Assembly: GCA_029204225.1 (NCBI GenBank)
Contig: CM055095.1
Span: 50,354,841 to 50,418,840, forward strand
Source: Diphasiastrum complanatum
Taxonomy: Eukaryota > Streptophyta > Lycopodiopsida > Lycopodiales > Lycopodiaceae
Length of the DNA stretch: 64,000 nt
Direction: 5' to 3'
This document shows, one piece after another, positions 20,640-30,639 of this stretch. The notes under the pieces are model-generated. The model searched no databases, was not told the origin of the DNA, and saw nothing but the letters and a program-made list of their open reading frames with translations. Position numbers and translations under genes: made by a program. Each line of letters starts with the position of its first letter. Position 1 is the first letter of the stretch.

Positions 20640-21729
20640 GGATTTTCACTCTAGGTTGAATTTTGGCTCAAGATCGAATTCTGGCTTAGGGTCGAATTCG
20701 AACTCTTCGTCTTTCCAACCAAAGCAGAAACTATTCTGCAAATACTACAAGAGAACTAGACATGAGATCAAATTTGAAATTCAACAATGAGAAGAAGAAG
20801 CAGTTCAAACAACAAGCGAATTCTGCCTCACCAGTTTTTCGACACAGCAACAAGAGGAAGATGAAACAGTGTTTATGACCAAGGTCGGAGAACTACAAGA
20901 TATCGATTCCTGGTATGTAGATTATAGAGCGAATTCTGCCTCACCAGTTTTTCGACACAACAACAAGAGGAAGATGAAACAGTGTTTATGACCAAGGTCG
21001 GAGAACTACAAGATATCGATTCCTAGTATGTAGATTATAGAGTATGTACAAGATCTAGACTGGTTCAAGGATTATAAATCATTCACTCACACTTGAATTG
21101 TCAACTTGGAGACAACTCATCACATTCGATCTAGGGTGAAGGAATAGTCATGATCGAATTCCAAAAAGGTGAAGTCAAATTGTTGTCCAACATTTGACCA
21201 AGAATTTGCTCTCAATTAGTAGAATCACTGATTCAGGTCGTAGGGTTAAATTCGATACATATGGCTGCACCATCCTTGACAAATCTTTGAAAGTTTTAGC
21301 TTTTGGGAGAAGAAGTGGCAATCTTTATAAACTCAGCCACTATTATTCTTCTAGCAGTCAAGCTATTTATACTTCCACTTATGAATCAACTGATATGCTT
21401 TGGCATTTCAGATTAGGCCACTTGAACTTCAATTGTATTCAACAAATGTTGACTCAGAGACTCATATAAGATTTGTCTTCTATTAGGAAGCTAACTTCTC
21501 CATGTGAAAGTTGTATAATCCACAAGCATGCTAGAAGTCCTTTCATTTCTAACTCAGTTCATACTTCCAAAGGCCTACTATATCTTGTACATAGCGACAT
21601 CTGTGGCTCGATGCAGATTGTTTCCAAAGGGGAAGCTCTATACCTCCTAACCTTCATCGATGACTTCTCTCGAAGGACTGCAACCTATTTTCTAAAGAAC
21701 AAATCAGAGGCATTCAAGTTCTTCATGCA
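20640..21729 (+). pseudogene. Copia relic: Gag tail, duplicated protease segment, integrase start
   Basis: The left part of an old copia element that hosts the 12.5-kb insertion. Near 20650-20790 there is a Ser/Asn-rich Gag tail and a broken zinc knuckle (CKYYKRTRHEIKF, with Cys lost at two positions). At 20816-21041 a 113-bp tandem duplication repeats a protease-like DIDSWYVD segment. 21194-21469 reads LLSISRITDSGRRVKF and LWHFRLGHLN (the pre-integrase HHCC start). 21473-21729 reads CESCIIHKHARSPF, VHSDICGSMQ and LTFIDDFSRRTATYFLKNKSEAFKFFM, the integrase core with its first Asp. It stops at the insertion point. The frame resumes exactly at 34244. Confidence 0.8.
20816..21041. repeat. 113-bp tandem duplication over a protease motif
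   Basis: Copies at 20816-20928 and 20929-21041 begin GCGAATTCTGCC and end TAGATTATAGA. By eye they differ at two positions only: AGCAAC versus AACAAC, and TGG versus TAG in the DSWYVD codons. The unit is not a multiple of three, so the duplication itself shifts the frame. Confidence 0.9.
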
Positions 21730-22206
21730 TGTTGGAGGGTTTGCGGATCCCGAGGCAACCCCAACCCTAGTTAATAAGTGAGAGGGATTTGGCACCCTGC
21801 GTGTGTAAGTCCAACCCGATGACCACATAGAGATTTGATTAATTAGAAAGTCAATAAAAGGACTTTAGACCTTTTTGCGGGACTTTTAATGTCGCAGGGC
21901 CTAAATGTCAAGTTAGTGAATAAAGTTGGGTTTCCCTCCAATTTGGATGGTTCCCCGCTTTTTTTTAAATTTGAATAATTAGAGAGGCAGAAATGGACTA
22001 ATAGGATTCAGAGGCCAGGGTCCTCCTCTCTACTATAAAAAGGGACCAACTCGAGTTGCTCCTCATTATAAAGCAGATTGGTTCTCTTCAGAAATGGATT
22101 GATCAAATGTCCTTACTCTCTATCGCTTTTCCTCCATCTCTCATACTTTCTTTGGTTTTTGCTAATTATTGGAATTGAATGTTATTAGGATTGTGTATAT
22201 TATACA
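21730..22206 (+). repeat. 5' LTR of the chimeric element, 3' end replaced
   Basis: Starts TGTTGGAGGGTTTGCGG. It matches 33509-34001 at roughly 94% by eye, with one indel of about 15 bp near 22067 and scattered substitutions. Similarity stops at about 22206 (GTGTATATTATAC), where the 3' LTR continues for another 240 bp. Confidence 0.85.
22033..22042 (+). promoter_or_regulatory. TATA-like box in the LTR
   Basis: CTATAAAAAGG lies about 300 bp into the LTR and is conserved in the 3' copy (near 33810), as expected for the Pol II promoter in the LTR U3 region. Confidence 0.6.
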
Positions 22207-22289
22207 GTTATGTGGCGTGATAAAATTTGGAGACTAAGTTGTGTGCTCAAACTGAGCCATTTCTGTGATCCGGACTTGTCTATTTAGTA

Positions 22290-24682
22290 ATGGCAACTCT
22301 AAGCGAGAGTGTCCTCAATGAGTCAAGCAAATTGGAAGGAGCCGGCAACTATGCAGTTTGGAAATTCAAACTGAAGAACATTTTGATGGAAAAGGAGCTA
22401 TGAGAGATTGTGACAGATGAAAAGACAAGGCCATTGATTGAAGAAGATCAACGGGCATTTGACAGGAGAATACGGAAAGCACAGAATGTCATCAACTTAT
22501 CAGTTAAAGATGCAATTATTCCCTACATTTCGGATTCAGAAGGACCAAAAGAAGCATGGGATAACACATCTCGAGTGCTATTCCTGAAGACGAAGTTGCA
22601 CACATTGCGGATGGATGATGGTGCAACTGTTGCTGATCACCTACTGAAGATCAAAGAGATTCGTGACCAATTAGCAGCAGTTGGAGAGCGAGTACAAGAT
22701 CGTGAGATCGTGCAGTTGACATTAAATAGTTTGAGTGAGCCACATCAGATGTTTGTGACAAGTATAGCCACACGGGAAAATCTTCCAACCTATGAAGAGT
22801 TAGGTGGATTGCTTTTGCAGGAAGAACAACGTCAAGAGAACTTGAGTCATCACAACAGGGGATTTGATCAAGCTCTTGCAGTCAGGGGACGTGGTGGTAG
22901 ATTTGGTCGTGGAAGACACCAATCAAGAGGTGGAAACTCAAATCGTGGATCATTCCAACAATTTCAAGAACAATCCAATGATGGCCCAAATCAAGGCAAT
23001 TAAAATCAACGTCGAGGCTATTCCAGGCAAAATAAACCTACAAATTGTAGGTATTGCAACAAACCTGGCCACTGGGAGCGTGAATGTTTCAAGAAACAGA
23101 AGGAGATGGAACAAAGAAAAGACAAAGGGCAAGTAGAAAATTATGCTGATCAACATCAATTTGATGATTATTATTATGAAAACAATTATACTGATCAACA
23201 TCAATACGATGATGATCAATATGAAGATGATACAGGTGAGAGCTCAAAATTGTTCATTACAGCATTAATGACAAGTGATGAAACCAACGATACCTGGTAC
23301 ATTGATAGTGGTGCATCCAAGCACATGACTTCAAGGAAAGAGTGGTTTTCAAAACTCAAGGAAACTCACAATGGTGATGAAGTTGGACAAGCCGATGGCA
23401 AATTGCTATCTGTTAAAGGAGTTGGAGTGGTACCAGTGAAGTTAGTCAGTGGGAAGATAAAGTGGATAAGCAATGTGCAATATGTACCTGGCTTAGCTAA
23501 CAATCTACTATCTATTGGGACAATGGCTGATCAACAACTCAAGATTGAGTTTGACAGTGACAAATGTCTTGTCAAAGATATCAAGAATCACTACAAAGTG
23601 ATTGCTACAGGAGCTAGAGTCAACGGGAATCGACTCTACAAATTGAATGCGAGATCTTTTGCTCAAGCTATGGTAAGCACAGTTGATAGTCGAAGTGATC
23701 TTTGGCATCAACGATTCGGTCATATTAGTGCTCAAAGTTAACAGATTTTCAAAAGAGGTAATCTAGTTATAGGATTGTCTGATATTTCTTTTGAAGGAAA
23801 AATTTGTGAAGGTTGTATTTTGGGAAAACAACACACAGAGAGGTTTCCCAAAAGTGGAGCAAGGAGAGCCAGTGGCATCCTAGATCTTGTCCACAGTGAT
23901 TATGTGGACCTATGCAGACTAGATCTCTTAGTGGCTACTATTACTTTATCACCTTCATTGATGATTATAGCAGATGCATTTGGATTTATTTCATAAGCAA
24001 GGAAACAGATGCTTTTGCTAAGTTCAAGGAATTTAAGACATTAGTTGAAAAGCAAACAAGATGTTGCATCAAAACTTTGAGATCTGATGGAGGTGGTGAG
24101 TATTTTTCGACAGTTATTGATTTTTGCAAAGATCAAGGGATCAAGAGGCAGACTACAACACCTTATTCACCACAGCAAAATGGAGTTGCAGAACGAAAGA
24201 ACCGATCTATTGTTGAGATGGCCAGGGCGATGCTCAAAAGCAAGGGTCTGCCAAACACCTTCTGGGTAGAAGCTTGTAGCATAGCTACGCACATCCTGAA
24301 TCGGTGTACTACAAAATCCGTGGAAGGTAAGACACCTCATGAAGCTGTTAGTGGAAAGAAATCTAATATTTCTCATTTGGGAGTATTTGGTTGTAATGCT
24401 TATGCTCATATTCCTGATGAGAAACAAAGGAAATTGGATGCAAAAGCTATCAAGTATATTTTCCTTGGATATGATGAGAAGGCCAAGGCATACAAGATGT
24501 ATGACACAAATGCACAGAAGCTTGTAATTTCTAGAGATGTTACGTTTGACGAGATGGGACAAGGTGAACAATCTAAAGTAATCACTGAACCTTTTGATGA
24601 GGGAGCAAAAGTACAGGTCAAAAAGGAAGTGGATTTTGATATAGAGAATCAATTGGACCAGAAAAGCGAACAAGGAACCTGA
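22290..24682 (+). pseudogene. Copia Gag-protease-integrase segment inside the chimeric element
   Basis: From the ATG at 22290 (MATLSESVLNESSKLEG) one frame runs through Gag with nonsense codons at 22401-22403 (Trp site) and 23001-23003. It then passes a zinc knuckle (CRYCNKPGHWEREC), an Asp/Tyr/Gln-rich linker and the protease motif WYIDSGASKHM. A further stop at 23739-23741 falls within the pre-integrase (FGHISAQS). The zinc site CEGCILGKQ follows. A one-base loss at about 23901 in the HSDLCGP region shifts the frame. The integrase core then continues from 23912 with LRSDGGGEY and NGVAERKNR (second Asp and the Glu present). It proceeds to the C-terminal GYDEKAKAYKMYD block and ends at 24682 in sequence created by the junction. 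Copia RT and RNase H are absent. Related to, but clearly distinct from, the element at 5516. Confidence 0.88.
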
Positions 24683-24687
24683 AAAGT

Positions 24688-25875
24688 TTGCCTTTTCCTA
24701 CTAGGGAAAATGTCTGGTGTTCTATTTGCACAGGAAATCACACAATGAATGAGTGTCCTCAATTGAAAAAACGAATGAAAATCAGTGTTTGCCATTTGTG
24801 TAATTCGCCTGATCATGAGACTGCTTTTTGCAACTTTAATCCCCGGATAATTCAGCAACAATATGCCCAAATGGGATATCGAGAACCACAGTATGGAGGA
24901 AATCCAGCAGCTAGACCTCAACAATCTGCTCTTGGATACCCGGAATGTTTAGCCTTACCTGCCCCACCAAAACACTCCGCTCCTCCTGCCAATTTGATGG
25001 AACCAGAACCTTACGGAAGTGTTAAGCAATGGAACTATGGTACTGATCAAGAAGGTGGATCTTCAGAACAGTACGCTATTTATGTTGCCGCTCAACAACA
25101 AGCCTCTACGAATTGGACCAGAGCACCACTTGGATGCTTTGCATATGGAGAAAATCATAGAGTTGCAGAATGTCGAAATAAAGGAAAATTTGTATCATTC
25201 AGTCGTGACTGTGGTTATGGGCATTGCTATAGAGACTGTACAATAAGACCGAAGCTAGCACCAGCTACAGCAACTGTAAATTTGATAACAATCAAGCAAA
25301 GACCAGTAGCTCAAAATATACCAAGTGCACCCTTGATGGTGGTCATCAGTCGTGTACCTACTGATTCTATACCATTGAACGATACACCAACAACATCGGG
25401 AGTCTATCCAAATCCTCATGCGGAAAAACGAAGATATAAGGATATGAGGCAGTGGATTAAACATCTGCAAGAAGAGGAAGAGCTTGAAGCTGCTAAAGCA
25501 ACAACAAAAGTTCGTTTTTCACCATTGCAGCCACCAAGAAATTCACGTATAGATATGAATGATCAGTTGCATCATCATGAAGAACCCTTCAAGATGACTG
25601 AACCGGAAGCGCCACAAATAGAACTGCTCATGAATATTTTTTCTAGTAAGATCAACATTTCATTGGGAGAGTTCTTGAAATTGGTGCCAAAAGCAAAAGA
25701 AGTTTTAGCACAAAAGTTAGCTCAAGAAGAACCAGAAGTCCATCAAGAGCCACTTTTTTGTGCTGGATTTGAAGAATCTAATGAAGTACTCCATGTTGGA
25801 GCCGCTTGGGAAAGTGAACAAAAAAATATCACTCTGCCATATAGCATAGACAATTTCCTAAGGAAGCAGCTATGA
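24688..25875 (+). pseudogene. Ty3/gypsy Gag C-terminal part with tandem zinc knuckles
   Basis: A 395-codon open frame. It begins within nucleocapsid sequence: CSICTGNHTMNEC (one residue short of the canonical spacing), then the regular CHLCNSPDHETAFC, then degenerate knuckles near residues 150-190 (CFAYGENHRVAEC, CGYGHCYRDC). A Gln/Pro-rich middle and an acidic C-terminus follow. The capsid domain that should precede it is missing, because copia integrase sequence abuts it at about 24683. The Met at 24688 therefore need not be the original start. The frame ends at 25873-25875, one base out of frame with the protease that follows, so a frameshift probably separates Gag and protease. Confidence 0.75.
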
Positions 25876-26377
25876 TAGATGGCGGTTCAAGAGTTAACCT
25901 GATTTCTACAAAGTTATGTGAAAAATGGGGCCTTAGCCTATTACTTTTGCCATTAAGCTAGCTGATCAAATGACAGTTCGTCCATGAGGAATGGTTGAAG
26001 ATATACCTGTCAGAATTGCGGGAGTACAATTCGTCATTACTTTCGTAGTAATGGACTTACCATAAGCGCCAAATGTCTACCAAGTTCTATTAGGACATCC
26101 ATGGTTACGAGTTGCGCAAGTAGTTCATAACTGGGATACTGGGAAAATCACTTTTGAAATTATTCGTGAACGTGTAGTCAAAGTTGATCCCACAACTTGG
26201 ACTATCAAACCAGTGGTTCAAAAAGAGGATGATGAGTCATCAACAACGGATCATCCAGAGAAAAATTTGGGAGTTCATTACGATTCTCAAACGGATACTA
26301 TCAACTGGATGAAGCTCTTGCAACGATTGATTGTACAGCATGATATATGTGTCAACAAGATAATCAATCAGATTTGA
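25869..26377 (+). pseudogene. Ty3/gypsy aspartic protease relic
   Basis: In the +1 frame relative to Gag, the active-site segment AAMIDGGSRVNLISTKLCEKWG begins near 25869; DGGS stands where DTGA/DSGA is usual. Stops lie near 25986 and 26062. The C-terminal protease signature is clear near 26080-26160 (YQVLLGHPWLRVAQVVHNW). The tail runs to a stop at 26375-26377. Retroviral-type protease that would process Gag-Pol; inactivated by stops. Confidence 0.7.
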
Positions 26378-27114
26378 GCAAGATTTTCTTATTAGATCAA
26401 ACTTTGGATACACCAGTCACGTTTCCACTGAATGTGTTGAATGTAGCTTGGATATCAACGAAAACTATACCAGATCCGATTAAAGATGATCTCATACCTG
26501 TGAGTCATGCCTTGACTTATGATGACAATGCAGAACTTACGGATGAGCAGATTCTCAATCATATGGATCCGACCAGATTTGGAGTACATAATGTTCCTGA
26601 TGGACCAACAATAAAACCGCCTAAAGTAGTTATATTGAAGGAAGATAGGATCACATGATCGATGACGAAAAAACAAGCTAAGCAACATTATAATAAATGA
26701 AAAAATCCTCCTCAAAAGATTGATTCAAAGAATGTGCCACCCTTAATAGATAAAGGCAAATGAAAAGTCGATAATGATTCTACAGGTCAAAATTTTAGCA
26801 AGACATCATCGTCTCAGAAGTCATCACCTCCACGATCAATTCCTACTAAGAAGGCTAAGCGAAGATCCAAGACAAGTCCTTTCGAAAAGGAACAAACCGA
26901 TATAGTCCAGCATGATATGCCCAAGCATTTTAAACGTTATACATTGGATGATGTGGTTAACATGTTACCTAAAGCACATCGTGAACCTGAAGAACACGTG
27001 CCAGAATCGAAAGAGGTTTACGATGGCCCAGCTAGGACACAGCCAATGAATCTTGCTGAACTAGGAGAACCGGAAAAGATTGTACAAGTTGGATCACAAC
27101 TTACTCCTGAATAG
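26378..27114 (+). other. Linker between protease and RT of the Ty3 segment
   Basis: Open stretches (26347-26658 and 26917-27114) encode hydrophilic sequence with no recognised domain, separated by stops. Position and composition fit the variable region between protease and RT in long Ty3 elements. Confidence 0.45.
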
Positions 27115-28557
27115 TATCAAGCACTCCGCATGTTACTTATTAAGTATCAAGATTGCTTTGCATGGACTTATCAAGATCTAAAGGGTATTCCGACATCAAT
27201 GATTGAACATACCATACCTTTAGTACCTGATGCAGTTCCAATGGTTACAAAGTTCTGTCACTATAATCCTAATGTTGCGGACCTAATAAAGAAAGAACTT
27301 TAGAGATTGCTTGACGCCAATTTCATTTACGAGATTGAGCATACCGAACGGATCTCACCAATTGTCATTGTTTCTAAGAAGAATGAGAAATTGAGAATCT
27401 GTGTGAATCTCAAAGCGCTGAACAAAGTGACGCGAAAGGATCACTTTCCGTTACCTTTTATTGAAAGCATTTTGGATCGCCTTGCTGGAGCTGAAGCTTA
27501 TAGTTTCTTGGATGTATTTAGTGGTTACAACCAGTTTAAGATTGCACCTGCCGATCGTCACAAAACCGCTTTTGCAACAGAATGGGGCACCTATGCTCAC
27601 AAAGTAATGTCGTTTGGACTCTGTAATGCACCAAGTTCGTTCCAAAGAGTAATGCAATTTGCTTTTAAAGATTATCTACAGAAATTCCTTGAAATTTACT
27701 TGGATGACCTGGGAGTCCATAGTACAGATACAGACCACCTGGATCGATTAGTAAAAGTATTTGAAAGATGTCGCAAACATAAGATTTCTCTAAATCCAGA
27801 AAAATGCCAGATATGGGTTTTCCACGGAGTTGTGCTTGGACAAGTGATATCGAGACATGGTATTGCCACAGATTATTCTAAGATTAAGATTATTGTGGAA
27901 TTGCCACTGCCATCAACGATTCATGGAGTTTATGTGTTTATGGGTCATGCAAACTACTATCAAATTTTTATTATCTTCTTTAAGGATTTAGCACGACCTA
28001 CATACAAACTAACTATTGTTCCTATTTGGATAGTAGAGGCGTTAGACACCTTTGAAAAGTTAAAAAAAGCATTAACTTTAGCACCAATACTACGTTCTCT
28101 AGATTGGACGATAGAATTTCATGTTCATACGGATGCCTCAAAATATGCCATTGGATCAGTTTTGACGCAGCTAGGTGATTATAAGAAGGATTGTCCTATA
28201 CGATTTGCAAGTAGATAGCTTACTGATCCAGAGAAGAATTATTCAACAATAGATTGTGAAGCGTTAGCCATGATTTTTTCTATTCGAAAATTTCGTCACT
28301 ACCTCATAGAAACGCACTTTGCATTTTATACGGATCATCAACCGTTACTTTACTTGGTAAACAAGACGTGTAATACTGGACATATTGCAAGATGGTTATT
28401 GTTATTGACTGAATTTGACTTTCGAATTGTGGTTCGAAAGGGCAAGCAACATTATCTAACCGATCATGTTTCATGGATTGAATCCGCACCAGTTAACACT
28501 GAAGTGGATGATGAACTACCAGATGCTGCATTGTTCTATGTTGAAGCAGTACCTTAG
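27115..28557 (+). pseudogene. Ty3/gypsy reverse transcriptase and RNase H
   Basis: RT begins just before 27300 (CFAWTYQDLKGIPTSMIEHT) with a stop at 27301-27303. The main frame 27307-28218 contains SPIVIVSKKNEKLRICVNLK, FSFLDVFSGYNQF-like (YSFLDVFSGYNQFKI), the fingers/palm GTYAHKVMSFGLCNAPSSFQ and the catalytic YLDD box (EIYLDDLGVHS). The RT-RNase H connection and VHTDASKYAIGSVL (first RNase H Asp) follow. After a stop at 28216-28218 the same domain continues with the Glu in DCEALAMIFSIRKFRHYL and the Asp in FYTDHQPLLYLVNK. It ends at 28555-28557. All RT catalytic residues are visible; two or more nonsense codons disable the polyprotein. Lineage looks Tat/Athila-like because of the long 3' region, but this is inference. 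Confidence 0.85.
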
Positions 28558-28559
28558 TG

Positions 28560-29829
28560 GGCAACAGCAGATATTTTTTGAGTATCTGATGCTAGGACAA
28601 CCGAATAACTCCTTGACAAAAGTACAGAAGAGGCAATTGATTCATAAGGCTCAACCTTATCAATTGATTGCAGGACAATTGTATAGTCGTGGATCAGACA
28701 ATATTCTATGAAGATGTGTTTTACCACATGAAGTCCTAGATTTAATCATGTTTTCACATGATGGCATGGGCGAAGGACATTTCTCTATAGATATTACTGC
28801 TCGCAAACTCTTGCAATCAGGTTGTTGGTGGCCTACGCTTCATAAGGACACAAAAAATTTTATTCAGACATGTGATGTTTGCCAGCGAGCACGACGGCCT
28901 ACTCGACATAATTATGAACCCTTGCATCCGGTTTTATCGCAAGCCCCATTTGAAAAATGGGGATTGGATTATGTTGGTCCTATTTATCCTGCCGCGCAAG
29001 GATCTTAGGCCCGCTACATTGTCGTAGCAACTGATTATATGACCAAGTGGGTTGAAGCCAAAGCTGTCAAAGTTGTTGATGCGAAATCTACAGCCAAGTT
29101 TTTGTATGAGAATATTATAATCAGATTTGGATGTCCGATTGAGATTGTCAGTGACCGGGGTACACACTTTGTTAATCAAACATTAAAGTGTTTACTGGAA
29201 GACTTTTTTGTGATACACAAATTTAGCACTCCCTACTATCCCAGAGGGAATGGCCAAGCTGAATCTTCCAATAAGATTCTCTACACCATTATGACAGAGA
29301 CAGTTGAAGCGAGTCGGTCTAATTGGGAACATAAATTGTATGCAGTGTTATGGGCATTCAGAACCGCTTACAAAAATAGTACAAATCAAACCCCTTTTCA
29401 ACTGGTTTATCGTCAAGATGTTGTCATGTCGATTGAATTTTTAATCTCATTTTTACGCCTAGCAGCAACAGAACGATTAAATGATGATAAGTCTTTACAA
29501 CTTTGTCATGAAGTGTTGCACAAATTATGTGAAACCCGATTGATGGCAGTTCATGCATTAGTAGTAGAGAAAGCCCGCCGCAAGGCATGGCACGATCGTC
29601 GATTGCACAAAAAAGATCTGAAAGCATGAGATCTCACATTGATGTACAAACCAAGCTGATCAAGGGAAAATTGAAATTTACCCGTGAAGGCCCGTATAAA
29701 GTGAAGGAAATCTTGAACTATGACGTAGTATTTCTTGAGCACTTGGATGGAAAACGATTTGATACTTCGGTGAATGGCAGCCGATTACGCAAGTTTTGGC
29801 AGCTTGCTCCGCCAGTTCAGCAAGCCTGA
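28560..29829 (+). pseudogene. Ty3/gypsy integrase
   Basis: The zinc-binding HHCC module lies near 28750-28900 (SHDGMGEGHFSIDITARKLL, CDVCQRARRP). In the core, the first Asp is in WGLDYVGPIYPAAQGS, followed by a stop at 29006-29008. The second Asp is in IEIVSDRGTHFVNQTLK and the Glu in YPRGNGQAESSNKIL. The frame runs to 29627-29629, then continues one frame over at 29587-29829. There KGKLKFTREGPYKVKEIL is the GPY/F-type C-terminal module. No chromodomain is seen. One nonsense codon in the core and a late frameshift inactivate it. Confidence 0.82.
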
Positions 29830-30052
29830 TTTGAATGGGTTTTTAATTTTATTGTTTTTTAATTTGTTGTTTTCAATATTTGATTGTTTCGATTTTTTTG
29901 AAAAAGATAGTAAAAAAAACAAAATGAGAAAAGACTGATGAGCAAAAGTCAAAAAAGTCATCAGCATGGGAAAAAAGGAAGGACAGTCTTTTTGATGGAA
30001 AATGACTTAAAAAATCACTGTTTTGGTCATATGTGGCTCCTACAGTATTAGA

Positions 30053-30395
30053 AACCTTCGCTGAGCTCTCATACTGCACATCCACTTCAGGTTGATCTAA
30101 TTTGAGGTAGGCGAAGGTTCCTGTCCAGAAAAAATCCAGTTTTGGAGTCAGGCGAAGGATCGTAATGTGCTATTTTGGGAACCTTCGTCGAGCACCTTAA
30201 CCTCATTATGAACCTTCGCCGACCTGCTAGATGATCTTAAAATGTTAAAATTAGGTTGTCCACATGTTCAGATTGTCAAAAAATGCATTTATGACAGTAC
30301 CTGGGCAAAAGACCCTCTTGGGCGAAGGTTCGTCCTTTGTCAGACCTACAAAACGTTTGCCTGATAGGTTCATGTCCCCATAAACCTTTGCCGAG
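30053..30395. repeat. Seven dispersed copies of a GAACCTTCGCCGA-like motif, both orientations
   Basis: AACCTTCGCTGAG near 30053, GCGAAGGTTC at 30111, GGCGAAGGAT at 30151, AACCTTCGTCGAG near 30179, AACCTTCGCCGA at 30211, GGCGAAGGTTCG at 30321 and AAACCTTTGCCGAG at 30382. Three point one way and four the other. They lie in the noncoding stretch between pol and the extra reading frame of the chimeric element. Confidence 0.7.
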
Positions 30396-30639
30396 ATTTT
30401 TATAGCCTATTTTCACAGTATTGTACATGCCTGCCAATTTTTGTTCCGAACTGATCAGCCAAACTAGTATTCAGTGTAATGGACCCACCAAATTCACCTA
30501 TAAGTTGGCTGAATTCGATTCATTCATCACTTGTGCTAGCGAAGCTCTTGCAAATTTTTCCTATGATCAAAGTCTTCCAAACTTCCTGAACTGTTTTCTA
30601 ATATACTTTCGCGCGTCTTACATTTCTTTTCTACTCATC

